Source of the DNA: JBEIUO01 sp964549785
GTDB taxonomy: Bacteria > Planctomycetota > Phycisphaerae > Phycisphaerales > UBA1924
Direction of reading: 5' to 3'
Length of the DNA: 28,089 nt
NCBI GenBank assembly: GCA_964549785.1
Contig: CAZJXA010000015.1
Coordinates: 1 to 28,089, forward strand
Part shown: piece after piece, positions 1 through 7,330 of the stretch
Layout of the letters: every line of letters starts with the position of its first letter
Numbering within the stretch: the first letter of the stretch is position 1
Program-made: the position numbers and the translations under genes
Notes under the pieces: generated by a model
Databases searched by the model: none
Told to the model about the DNA's origin: nothing
What the model saw: the letters and a program-made list of their open reading frames with translations, nothing else

Positions 1-1
1 C

Positions 2-517
2 TCCCGGCCCCTGCCCGTGAGGTCGCTCCGTGCGGGGTACGCCGCCACCTACCTGATGTCCGCGATGACCGGCGGGATCGTCGCTGGCATTGCCAGTGAT
101 GGGGAACTCTCGACGGGCCGCGCGTGGGTGATCTGGGCCTGGGTGACGGGCACAATCGCGGTGGCGAGTTTGCTGGTGGTCAAGAAAGTGGCGAAGCGCG
201 AGATCGCCAAGATCCAGATGCGGCAGCGGATTCTCGGGGCGCCCCAGGCGGCGGTGAAGGCCGCGGTTGCCGGCGTTTCGGCCTGCTGCGCGAAGGCACG
301 GTGCGCTGCCAACGGAGATTCGGCGAGGGCCGCAGCGAAGTGGTTCGCCGGTTCGGCCTCGGTTGGTGCCAAGTCGGCATGGGACGAGTCGTGCAAGGCC
401 GCGAACGTCGCCCGCGAACACGTGAAGGCGAAGGCGCCCGGCTGGAAGGCCCGCCTTGCACCTTATTTCACGGGTCGGACTTCGGGGGCGAAAGCGGACA
501 CATCGGTCGCCGGTTGA
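2..517 (+). CDS. C-terminal part of an unidentified membrane protein (5' end outside window)
   Basis: The reading frame is open from the first bases of the window to a TGA at 515-517, so this is probably the 3' end of a gene that starts upstream. Two hydrophobic segments are visible (around YAATYLMSAMTGGIVAGIA and AWVIWAWVTGTIAVASLLVV), followed by a basic stretch (KKVAKREIAKIQ) and an Ala/Lys-rich tail of about 80 residues with low complexity. This looks like the last two helices of an inner-membrane protein plus a cytoplasmic tail. No family is recognised. The last 50 bp overlap the 3' end of the convergent glycosyltransferase gene. A GTG at 17 could serve as a start if the gene were complete, but no ribosome binding site can be judged there. 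Confidence 0.5.
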   Translation, partial: SRPLPVRSLRAGYAATYLMSAMTGGIVAGIASDGELSTGRAWVIWAWVTGTIAVASLLVVKKVAKREIAKIQMRQRILGAPQAAVKAAVAGVSACCAKARCAANGDSARAAAKWFAGSASVGAKSAWDESCKAANVAREHVKAKAPGWKARLAPYFTGRTSGAKADTSVAG

Positions 518-2102
518 GTCGGCTTGTTCTCAACCTTTCGACGAATGCCTCTCCCGCAACCCAACACCCCGCCACGGACGCGACGCAAGCGGCCGGGTAA
601 AACGGTACGGCGTAGCGATCGATTCCGCTGAAGAGGTGGAACGCGATCACGGCGTGATGGACCAGTGGGGTGGCGAGGAGTAGCGCCGTCGGCCAACGTC
701 TCCGGGCGATGAGGGCGGCCACTCCGAGAATCCAACCCACCGCCAAGTACGGGCGTGCGTTGCGGGCTGTGCGGAACCACCAGTCGAAGATTGACGCGGC
801 ATCGGATTGGCGCCACGCCTCCATCGGCCTGCGTGTTCGTACTGCGAGTTCCGCAACCCGCGACCTCTCCAAGTGAGTGAAGGTCTCGGGGTCGTTCCAC
901 CATGTGGTCGGCGGGCCCGGGTCAGCGCCGGGTGCCCGCACCGCGAAGGCGCGAAACCACCAGACATTCTCCTTGAAGGCCGCTGCGATCCGGACCCGCA
1001 GCCCCAACAGATTGGCGAACGCCCTCCAACGAAGTCGCGTTGTCTCCTTGCGATGCTTCCGCACGGTGTGGTCGACCACGACCGCGGCCCGGGCGTTCGC
1101 GGCGGCCCACGGCGAGAGGTCCGCGAAGCGGTGGGCGAGGAGTGAACGCGTATTGAGAACCTCCAACAATTCGTACCCGCCGAAGAAGGGTTGAGCGGCA
1201 CGCTCCACGACCGCGCGGTGTTGCTCCTGAGTGAAGATCGCTGGATTGTCGAGGTCGATCAGGCCGGCGTCGGCAAGCCCGAGCATGCGGGTAAAGTCGC
1301 CGCCAATCGCGAGGGTGTATTGACCGTCGGTGCGGCGGATATGCAGCACACGCGGGACCAGGCACGCCGCGACGACGCCGCCCGCGACGAGCGCGAGCAG
1401 TGCAGCGCGAGCGAACGCGCGACGGCCCGCCCAGGGGCCGGATTGTGCGCGGCGGTTCGCCAAGAACCACGCGGCCGCGGCGATCGACGGAACCAGCGCC
1501 GCGAAGACTTGAACGTTGGCGCGAATAAGCGTCGCCAGCGCGAGAACCAGCCCGCAGAGCGCGAGCCTCCAGGCGGCCCCGGACCAGCGCGGGTGCGAGC
1601 CGGCCCCCACTGCCAGCCAGACCGAGAAGATGAACGCGAACCCGCAGATCGTTTCAGTGAGAAGCATGCGCTCGTACATCAACCCCACCGGGTCGAGGCC
1701 GACGAGCAGCAGCACGAGCGGCCCCGCGAAGGATGTCCCGGGAATGGCTCGCCGGGCGACGAGGCCCGCGAGGCACGCCGTGGCGAGCCCGGCCGTGGCG
1801 TGCAGCGCAGCCACCATGGTGGAGAGTGTGCCGAACCGCATCAGGGCCGCAAGCAGGATCGAGTATCCGGGCATTCGCCATGCGTTGAAGTGCGCGCACG
1901 AACCCGTGTCGTGCACGACGATTGCATTGACGGCATATTCGACGCTGTCGCCGGTAAGGACCAAGGGGACATTGATCGCGGCGAACGCCTTGATGCCGGC
2001 GACAAGCACACACGCCGCCCCCCACATCACCCACGTTCGCCAGCCCCGCCACCGCGTGCCGATGCGCGGCCGCGGCACGGCCCGACCGTTGCGGCCGTTC
2101 AT
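468..2102 (-). CDS. Polytopic membrane glycosyltransferase-like protein (GT-C / ArnT-PMT type)
   Basis: This encodes 544 residues from the ATG at 2102, which overlaps the stop of the upstream GT2 gene as ATGA. The N-terminus is basic, followed by a membrane helix and then TGDSVEY (Asp about residue 52). That places an acidic residue in the first periplasmic loop, as in GT-C lipid-linked sugar transferases. Next come MPGYSILLAAL and YERMLLTET, both typical of the family, and roughly ten hydrophobic segments. The soluble stretch around residues 270-420 is probably periplasmic. GT-C enzymes take sugars from polyprenyl-phosphate carriers. The neighbouring DPM1-like GT2 could make such a donor, so the two probably act in one surface-glycosylation or lipid-modification step (inference). 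The longer upstream reading of this frame is antisense to the GT2 gene and was not used. Confidence 0.72.
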   Translation of the reverse strand: MNGRNGRAVPRPRIGTRWRGWRTWVMWGAACVLVAGIKAFAAINVPLVLTGDSVEYAVNAIVVHDTGSCAHFNAWRMPGYSILLAALMRFGTLSTMVAALHATAGLATACLAGLVARRAIPGTSFAGPLVLLLVGLDPVGLMYERMLLTETICGFAFIFSVWLAVGAGSHPRWSGAAWRLALCGLVLALATLIRANVQVFAALVPSIAAAAWFLANRRAQSGPWAGRRAFARAALLALVAGGVVAACLVPRVLHIRRTDGQYTLAIGGDFTRMLGLADAGLIDLDNPAIFTQEQHRAVVERAAQPFFGGYELLEVLNTRSLLAHRFADLSPWAAANARAAVVVDHTVRKHRKETTRLRWRAFANLLGLRVRIAAAFKENVWWFRAFAVRAPGADPGPPTTWWNDPETFTHLERSRVAELAVRTRRPMEAWRQSDAASIFDWWFRTARNARPYLAVGWILGVAALIARRRWPTALLLATPLVHHAVIAFHLFSGIDRYAVPFYPAACVASVAGCWVAGEAFVERLRTSRLNRRPMCPLSPPKSDP

Positions 2103-3310
2103 CGCGGCCCTCGTGCCAGCCGCAACATGCCGAAGACGAACCCCATCATCGCGAACTGCCCGCCCAGGGCCACGAGCGTCGCCCCCAGGATCATCGGCCG
2201 CAGCGTTGACCGGGTGTCGAGTTGGCCCAAATCGGCCTTGATCCACGCGAGCACCGGCAGCCCGATGAGGACAAGGCCGGCCGCAACGCACACCGAGCCG
2301 CTGAGGAGGCCCCATCCCGGCGTCAGCCAGGCGAACGCGAAGCGGACGTGAGGAGCCGCTACGCCGATCTCGTGCTCGAGCGCGTGAACCCGCAAGGCCC
2401 CGGCGGTGAGCACCGCCTGGGTTCCGAGCAACATCATCAGGCTCGATGCGATCAGTGTGTGAACGTCGAGCGTCACGCCCCCCAGGGTGGCCGGCCCGAC
2501 ACCGACCCAGATGGTGAGGATGAGCCCGATGATGACGAGCGAAAGGCCGGGAACAAAGAGCGTCCAGCGGGGTGAAAGAAGCAGCATGAATTTGAGATGC
2601 CGCCATCCGTCCCGCCAACTCCGCAGGTGCGGGGGGCGACCACGGTTGTCTTTGTGAAGGGTGATCGGCACTTCGGCGAGCCTGAGCCCCGCGAGCGTCG
2701 CCTTGACGACCATCTCGCTCGCGAACTCCATCCCGCTGGTTCGCAGGTTGAGCCCCAGAATCGGGGAACGCCGGAATGCCCGCATGCCACAATGAAAATC
2801 ACCGACCGGCGATTGAAAGAGCACTCGCCCGACGCCCGAGAGCGCGGGGTTCCCGATCCATCGGTGTTTCCAAGGCATGGCGCCGGGACGGATGGTTCCG
2901 CCCCGCATCGGGAAGCGGTTGCCCATCACAAGATCCGCCCCGTCTTCCAGGGCCCTGATCATGGGGCCGGCCTCGGCGAGGTCGTAGCTTTCGTCCGCAT
3001 CGGCCATCACCACGAGTTCGCCGTTCGCAGCGTCAATGCCAGCACGGATCGCCGAGCCGTAGCCCTTGAGTGGCACATCGATGACGCGCACGCCGCGGGC
3101 CAGGGCGATCTGCCGGGATCCGTCGGTGCTGCCGTTGTCGGCGACGATGATCTCCGCCCGCACCCGTTGCTCCGCGATGCACTGTGCGGCGGCGTCGAGG
3201 CAACGGCCCAGCGTGCGGGCCTCGTTCAGACACGGCAGGATGAACGACACGCGGCAGGCGGGTGCGGCGCTGGGATCGGGCGGTGCGGCGGTGGGCGGTG
3301 CGGGCGTCAT
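2099..3310 (-). CDS. GT2 family glycosyltransferase, DPM1/dolichyl-phosphate-sugar synthase-like, with C-terminal membrane anchor
   Basis: This encodes 403 residues. The GT-A fold is clear: FILPCLNEA (about 23-31), IIVADNGSTDGS (54-65) and the metal/nucleotide-sugar binding DAD (104-106) in VMADADESYDL. GNRFPMRGG, DFHCGMRAF and GMEFASEMV follow, as expected for polyprenyl-phosphate glycosyltransferases. Four C-terminal helices (about 251-270, 286-305, 335-357, 372-396) anchor it in the cytoplasmic membrane. It would transfer a sugar from a nucleotide sugar to a polyprenyl phosphate; the sugar cannot be read from the sequence. The start at 3310 overlaps the Nudix stop by ATGA, and its own stop overlaps the GT-C start the same way, so the three genes are translationally coupled. 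Confidence 0.9.
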   Translation of the reverse strand: MTPAPPTAAPPDPSAAPACRVSFILPCLNEARTLGRCLDAAAQCIAEQRVRAEIIVADNGSTDGSRQIALARGVRVIDVPLKGYGSAIRAGIDAANGELVVMADADESYDLAEAGPMIRALEDGADLVMGNRFPMRGGTIRPGAMPWKHRWIGNPALSGVGRVLFQSPVGDFHCGMRAFRRSPILGLNLRTSGMEFASEMVVKATLAGLRLAEVPITLHKDNRGRPPHLRSWRDGWRHLKFMLLLSPRWTLFVPGLSLVIIGLILTIWVGVGPATLGGVTLDVHTLIASSLMMLLGTQAVLTAGALRVHALEHEIGVAAPHVRFAFAWLTPGWGLLSGSVCVAAGLVLIGLPVLAWIKADLGQLDTRSTLRPMILGATLVALGGQFAMMGFVFGMLRLARGPR

Positions 3311-3756
3311 GGGTCGAGAACGATCTTGACCACTTCGCGACTGCCGACGTCGCCACCGGCCACATTCTCGGAAGACAACGCGATATGAGCATCGAGTACG
3401 GCGCGGTGCCAGACACTGACATCGGCAGTCGCCAGATGCTGCGGTTGTATCCAAACAGCCGCGTGGCCGGCCTCTGCACGGAGCGGGACTGAGTCGCAGG
3501 GGGGCTGGGCGTCAAAGAACGTCGCGATCCACTCAGAGCCCTTCCACAACTCGAAACGCCGAGACAGCGGCCCCACCGACCATCCGAGTTCCTCATCGAG
3601 TTCCCGCCGGCCGCAGGCCTCTTCGGATTCGTCTTCCTCGCGGCCGCCGCCAAAGCACGTGAGCGAGCCGAGGTGATGCGGTTCGATCGGGCGTTGCTCC
3701 AGCAGATAGCCGCGTTCGGGACAGTGCAGGATGACGCAGCAGTAGCGGGGTCGCAT
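3307..3756 (-). CDS. Nudix hydrolase
   Basis: This encodes 149 residues. The full Nudix box G-x5-E-x7-R-E-U-x-E-E-x-G-U is present: it begins in GGREEDESEE, continues to RELDEELGW (about residues 37-59), and contains the Mg-binding glutamates. Nudix enzymes hydrolyse nucleoside diphosphates linked to another group; the substrate is not evident here. The opening MRPRYCCVILHCPERGYLLEQRP is the usual first beta strands, and the ATG at 3756 is the only sensible start. It is first in a coupled operon with a GT2 and a GT-C glycosyltransferase, so a nucleotide-sugar or sugar-nucleotide housekeeping role is plausible but unproven. The length is typical of single-domain members. Confidence 0.88.
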   Translation of the reverse strand: MRPRYCCVILHCPERGYLLEQRPIEPHHLGSLTCFGGGREEDESEEACGRRELDEELGWSVGPLSRRFELWKGSEWIATFFDAQPPCDSVPLRAEAGHAAVWIQPQHLATADVSVWHRAVLDAHIALSSENVAGGDVGSREVVKIVLDP

Positions 3757-3847
3757 TCGGAGGTATTCTTGACCACGACCCGGACGCGGGCCCGACGCAG
3801 CCTGACTTGTGACTTTGCCGTTGCCGGAGCCAAGGGGCCTCCGGGAG

Positions 3848-3874
3848 AAAAAAAAGCCCCGCGAAAAGCGGGGC
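3848..3874 (-). terminator. Intrinsic terminator downstream of the FlgM-like gene
   Basis: Read on the minus strand this is a perfect 7-bp stem GCCCCGC/GCGGGGC (3868-3874 with 3856-3862) and a five-base loop, followed immediately by eight Ts (the A run at 3848-3855). It lies 39 bp past the stop of the FlgM-like gene and about 90 bp before the Nudix start. It should therefore end the flgM transcript and separate it from the glycosyltransferase operon. Confidence 0.85.
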
Positions 3875-3912
3875 GCGGGGGGCGACAGGATTAAACCGAG
3901 AGCGGCGGTCCG

Positions 3913-4230
3913 TTACTCCCGCAGGTCGCGCATCATCTCACCGAGGGCGGAATCGAGTTTTTCCGGAGTGTCGTACGTCCCGGCCGCGATCTGGTCACGG
4001 ACGGAGGCCACCAAGTCCCGACGAATCGTCGGGAGTTGCGCGAGTTTTCCAAGGTACGTCGCCATGACTGAAACCTCCACCTGATCCGGCGCTCGGCCGG
4101 AAATTCCACTACTTGGCACGCCCGCGGCGTGATCCAACACGTAACACGAATTCCGCACCCCAGCGGCCTTTGCCGATATCTGAACGGGGTTCCGCGCTGA
4201 ACTTTCTGACGCTGCGATTTGCTCTGTCAT
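3913..4230 (-). CDS. flgM: FlgM-like anti-sigma-28 factor
   Basis: This encodes 105 residues. The C-terminal half has the FlgM pattern: DQVEVSVMATYLGKLAQLP, then IRRDLVASVRDQIAAGTY, then TPEKLDSALGEMMRDL. FlgM binds and holds the flagellar sigma factor until the hook-basal body is finished, and is then exported. The N-terminal 50 residues are polar and probably disordered, as usual for this export substrate. The start at 4230 has an AGGAG (4238-4242) seven bases upstream. An internal ATG at the MATYLGK position could give a shorter form lacking the N-terminus. The gene is monocistronic, with its own terminator, and no other flagellar gene is in the window. Upstream lies a highly structured non-coding region that may be its leader. 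Confidence 0.75.
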   Translation of the reverse strand: MTEQIAASESSARNPVQISAKAAGVRNSCYVLDHAAGVPSSGISGRAPDQVEVSVMATYLGKLAQLPTIRRDLVASVRDQIAAGTYDTPEKLDSALGEMMRDLRE

Positions 4231-4259
4231 ACAACCGCTCCTAACGACACTCCGGGAAC

Positions 4260-4464
4260 GCGCGTGGGTGGGATGCTCCGCATCCCTCTAGTCGAAGCCG
4301 TGCCTTTCACGGGGCTGCTCGGGGGATTTGCCCCGTGCGACGGCCCGACACGCGCAGGAGATTATCCCCAGTGATCCGGCTTTACGTCCGGATCGACCGC
4401 CTGTTCGTGCGAGTCCACACGCGAACACGAGGCTGGCTGAAGTTGGTCGCAGTTCCGTGCGACC
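4260..4464. ncRNA. Candidate structured RNA or leader between flgM-like and lipoprotein genes
   Basis: The 380-bp gap 4231-4610 has no credible gene but contains five perfect inverted repeats in 205 bp. GCGCGTG 4260-4266 pairs with CACGCGC 4349-4355 and encloses GGGATGC 4270-4276 / GCATCCC 4280-4286 and CACGGGGC 4308-4315 / GCCCCGTG 4330-4337. The last is extended by GCCG 4297-4300 / CGGC 4341-4344. Together these form a three-way junction. Two further hairpins follow: GATCCGG 4373-4379 / CCGGATC 4388-4394 and GGTCGCA 4445-4451 / TGCGACC 4458-4464. The pairs are all Watson-Crick, so the strand cannot be decided. On the minus strand it would be a flgM leader with a GGA loop at 4277-4279; on the plus strand it would be a separate RNA or the leader of the lipoprotein gene. 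It matches no riboswitch core that I know. Confidence 0.45.
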
Positions 4465-4610
4465 GATCGACCCGCAGGTAACTCCTCAAAGCCTGACCTA
4501 CCAATCATCCGTCCATGGGAGGAACCGTGCGGGGCCGTTGTAGGTATCGTCCGAGAGTGGGTCATATCACTACAATCTGAACGGAGCGTGAAGAAATCCA
4601 TAGAGAGTTG

Positions 4611-5654
4611 ATGAATATACACTTAAAGGTAATAACCCTATTCCGGACTTTCCGGAAAATTGGGGGTTTTTTCAGGTCGGCCTCATCCTTGTTCTGCGGC
4701 TGCGCACTTTTTGCGCTCGGCGGTTGCACCGGCGCATCAAAAGTGGCCGAAATCGACCCAACCCTTGCAATGGCCGCGGAAGAGCCCGACCTGTCCCCAT
4801 GGTTGACCGGAACGCGGCCCAAGAGGGATATCGGGATCGGACGTGGCGTCCCTGTTGGCGACGATGCGCTCTCGATGGCCCGCGGGGTGATGGGGAGCGC
4901 GATCGTTGACGACCCGATGACAGAAAACGAACGACTCGGCCTGTGGTCGATTGTCATTATCGTGCTCCGCGGCGAGGGAGCTGAGGCTGCCGCTCGCGAG
5001 GCACAGGGACGGATCGCCGCCACCGGTCTTCGCGGCACCTACATCGAGAAACGCGGCGAATCGGTCGTGGTCGCGTTTGGGCGGTACGAGCAGCCGACCG
5101 CGGACGACGCCCAGATGGACTTGGTGCGTATCAGGGCCATGATTGTGGATGGCGAGCAGCCCTTCTTGGGCGCAGCCCTGACGCCCCCGCCGTACGAAAC
5201 GGTCGGCACCGTTCCGCAGTTCAACCTCCTGGTCGCGAAAGACCTGCCGACGAACCGCAAGTGCATCTACACCCTTCAAGTGGCCCAATATTGCAGGCCG
5301 GATGCCACCCAACCTTCCATCGCGGAGCGCGAGGAGTTTCGGCGGGCGGCCGAGCAGGCCGCGGTGCTGCTGCGACGTGAGGGGGAAGAAGCCTACTACT
5401 TCCACGGGCCGCGGATGAGTGTGGTATCGATCGGGATGTTCAACGACACCGAATACCGGACTCAGAACAAGCGGGCGTTGGAGAACTCGGAAGCCACGGT
5501 CATGCTGACGCGACCGGTCGAGAGCATGGAGATCAAGCAGGCGCGGTCGCGACAGCCCTACAACCTTGTGAACGGGGCAGCGATGAAGACCCGAGCGAAG
5601 GGGGCGGACAACGCCCGCGTTCAACCGAGCATGATGGTCGAAATACCGCGGTAA
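4611..5654 (+). CDS. Lipoprotein with two SPOR-like repeats
   Basis: This encodes 347 residues from the ATG at 4611 (a TTG at 4608 is adjacent). It has a basic N-terminus and a hydrophobic stretch ending in the lipobox ALGGC (Cys about residue 38), so it should be a lipid-anchored envelope protein. Two regions share a beta-alpha-beta-alpha-beta layout. The first begins WSIVIIVLRG, with a helix rich in AAAREAQGRI and then VVVAFGRYE. The second begins YTLQVAQYC, with the helix FRRAAEQAAVLLRREG and then SVVSIGMFND. This is the pattern of SPOR-type domains, which bind denuded peptidoglycan glycans, but the assignment rests on pattern only. The C-terminal 60 residues are polar. A TACAAT at 4571-4576 could be a -10 element, but there is no convincing -35. 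Confidence 0.62.
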   Translation: MNIHLKVITLFRTFRKIGGFFRSASSLFCGCALFALGGCTGASKVAEIDPTLAMAAEEPDLSPWLTGTRPKRDIGIGRGVPVGDDALSMARGVMGSAIVDDPMTENERLGLWSIVIIVLRGEGAEAAAREAQGRIAATGLRGTYIEKRGESVVVAFGRYEQPTADDAQMDLVRIRAMIVDGEQPFLGAALTPPPYETVGTVPQFNLLVAKDLPTNRKCIYTLQVAQYCRPDATQPSIAEREEFRRAAEQAAVLLRREGEEAYYFHGPRMSVVSIGMFNDTEYRTQNKRALENSEATVMLTRPVESMEIKQARSRQPYNLVNGAAMKTRAKGADNARVQPSMMVEIPR

Positions 5655-5689
5655 TCACGATTGAAGCCCCGGATCGCGCAGCACGACTC

Positions 5690-6103
5690 ATGGAAGCCTT
5701 CGTCTCTCCAGCCTTCACCTTCCCCGCCGCGCTCCGCCTGACGCACGACCTGCAGTACCAAGCGGTGCACGCAGCGCGGATGCGGAAGAACGTCGGGCCG
5801 CTCTCGATCGGCAGCCTGCCGAACCAACTCCCGCACTGGCGGCTGGGCCTTGCCGTGTCTCGAAAGTGCGGCAACGCCGTCACTCGGAACCTGGTCAAGC
5901 GACGGATCCGCGAATCGTTTCGGCTGGCGCAGCACGACCTGCCTCGGCTGGAGGACGGCACCGGGCTGGACATCGTGGTGAGTCCGCGTGCGCACCACGC
6001 GATGACCTTGGGAGAGCATCAAATTCTGTTGAAGGAGGTCGCCGCGCAGTTGATCCACGCTTGGAACCAGCGCCTCCTCAAGCGGAAGGACGCCGCGCCA
6101 TGA
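5690..6103 (+). CDS. rnpA: Ribonuclease P protein component
   Basis: This encodes 137 residues and is recognised by the RNR signature GNAVTRNLVKRRIRE (about 61-75) together with LGLAVSRKCG before it and LDIVVSPRA after it. RnpA is the small basic subunit that binds the catalytic RNA (rnpB) and helps it cleave 5' leaders from pre-tRNA in the cytoplasm. The opening RLTHDLQYQAVHAAR is the normal N-terminal helix region with the aromatic leader-contacting positions. The stop overlaps the yidD start as ATGA. The usual upstream neighbour rpmH (ribosomal protein L34) is absent: the gene before it is a SPOR-like lipoprotein 36 bp upstream. No clear Shine-Dalgarno sequence precedes the ATG. Confidence 0.93.
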   Translation: MEAFVSPAFTFPAALRLTHDLQYQAVHAARMRKNVGPLSIGSLPNQLPHWRLGLAVSRKCGNAVTRNLVKRRIRESFRLAQHDLPRLEDGTGLDIVVSPRAHHAMTLGEHQILLKEVAAQLIHAWNQRLLKRKDAAP

Positions 6104-6345
6104 ATCCGTCCGCAGGCCGCACGCCGATTTTTTCGTGGCCGTTCATCGCGTTGATCCGGGCCTACCAATGGACTCTTTCACCCTTCGTCGGCCGCCAGTG
6201 CCGCTATGAGCCCACCTGTTCGCACTACGGCGTTCGGGCCTTCAGGGTGTACGGGCCCGTGAAGGGGATGTCGCTCACGCTTCGGCGATTGGCGCGCTGC
6301 CACCCGTTCGCCAAGGGCGGATACGACCCGGTGCCGCTGCCATGA
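6100..6345 (+). CDS. yidD: Membrane protein insertion efficiency factor YidD
   Basis: This encodes 81 residues. The family signature is nearly complete: IRAYQWTLSPFVGRQCRYEPTC is followed by SHYGVRAFRVYG, then LTLRRLARCHPFAKGGYDPVP. The conserved cysteines in CRYEPTCS and RCHP are present. YidD is a small membrane-associated protein that aids YidC-dependent insertion of membrane proteins. It starts at the ATGA overlap with rnpA and ends in an ATGA overlap with folP, so the three are one translational unit. yidC, the common next gene in other bacteria, does not follow here. Confidence 0.93.
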   Translation: MNPSAGRTPIFSWPFIALIRAYQWTLSPFVGRQCRYEPTCSHYGVRAFRVYGPVKGMSLTLRRLARCHPFAKGGYDPVPLP

Positions 6346-7226
6346 TTTGGCGGCTCTCCCACGACCGTTCGCTCGATCTCTCGGCGCCGCGTGTGATGGC
6401 GATTATCAATATCACCCCCGACAGTTTCGCGGATGGGGGCCGCACCTTCGACGTTCCCACGGCTTTGGCCGCCGCGCGGAAGGCCGTCGAGGCCGGCGCG
6501 GCGATCCTTGATTTGGGCGCCGAATCAACCAGACCGGGCGCAGGCCGGGTGCCGGACGATGAGCAACTGCGACGGCTCTTGCCGGTGGTGGAAGCCATCC
6601 GGCGCGGGAACGACCCCTTCTCGACCACCCCCATCAGCATCGACACCACCCGTGCGGCGGTGGCGGCCGCCGCGCTCGACGCCGGGGCCGATGCGGTCAA
6701 CGACGTTTCCGGCGGCAGCGACGACCCCGCGATGATGGCGCTGGCCGCTGGGCGTGGGTGCGGGTTCATCATCATGCACCGGCTCGCTCTGCCGGCCGCC
6801 GATACGTTCTCGGATCGGTATGCAAATGCCCCCGATTACGCCGGGGGCGTCTGCGGGCATGTTCATGCCTGGCTCCGCGTGCAGCGGGTGGCGGCGATCG
6901 ACGCGGGCGTCGATCCGGCTTCGATCATCCTCGACCCCGGGCTGGGTTTTGGGAAGTCTGTCGCGCAGAATTTGGACCTCATCCGCTGCACTGGTCGCCT
7001 TACCGACACTGCGCCGGTCTTGAGCGCGCTCTCCCGCAAGAGTTTCGTCGGCCGCGTCGCCCTCGGTCGCGATTCCACGCCTGACGAACGTCGCGCCGGC
7101 ACACTCGGGCTCTCGATCGCGCACCTTCACGCCGGGGCGAGGCTTTTCCGTGTCCACGACGTTCGGGAACATGTGGAGGCGCTGGCTGCGGCCTTCGCGG
7201 TCGATGCTCGAGAATCCGATCTGTGA
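6342..7226 (+). CDS. folP: Dihydropteroate synthase
   Basis: This encodes 294 residues. DHPS condenses 6-hydroxymethyl-dihydropterin pyrophosphate with p-aminobenzoate in folate synthesis (cytoplasm), and it is the sulfonamide target. The motifs in order are INITPDSFADGG (about 22-33), GAESTRPGA (59-67), the pterin-binding Asp in SIDTT (101), NDVSGG (120-125), LDPGLGFGK (197-205), SRKSFVGR (231-238) and the C-terminal RVHDV (270-274). All the usual pterin and phosphate contacts appear to be present. After the central MH the family's usual G-x-P-x-x-M loop is replaced by RLALPAADTF, a local variation. The start overlaps the yidD stop (ATGA), so expression is tied to rnpA-yidD. Confidence 0.94.
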   Translation: MIWRLSHDRSLDLSAPRVMAIINITPDSFADGGRTFDVPTALAAARKAVEAGAAILDLGAESTRPGAGRVPDDEQLRRLLPVVEAIRRGNDPFSTTPISIDTTRAAVAAAALDAGADAVNDVSGGSDDPAMMALAAGRGCGFIIMHRLALPAADTFSDRYANAPDYAGGVCGHVHAWLRVQRVAAIDAGVDPASIILDPGLGFGKSVAQNLDLIRCTGRLTDTAPVLSALSRKSFVGRVALGRDSTPDERRAGTLGLSIAHLHAGARLFRVHDVREHVEALAAAFAVDARESDL

Positions 7227-7330
7227 GGCCTAGGGTGAGCCGGTCGGTGCTCGCCGCCCCGCTCTCCCGCCAGCCGTACGACGCTGTCGACTCCTGAAAT
7301 GCACGAAAGGGTTCTCCGAACAATCGAAGA

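Noticed and set aside
1191..2351. Long plus-strand open reading rich in Arg, Glu and Gly
   Set aside because: It is antisense to the GT-C and GT2 genes, has low-complexity composition and no recognisable domain; it is a shadow of GC-rich codon usage.
2103..2792. Upstream extension of the GT-C reading frame on the minus strand
   Set aside because: The extension overlaps the GT2 gene in another frame and is Arg/His-rich; the ATG at 2102 gives an ATGA overlap and a normal N-terminus.
4260..4464. Cyclic-di-GMP riboswitch, 6S RNA, SRP RNA or RNase P RNA at the structured region
   Set aside because: The conserved cores of these families, as I know them, are not present; only the secondary-structure potential is supported.
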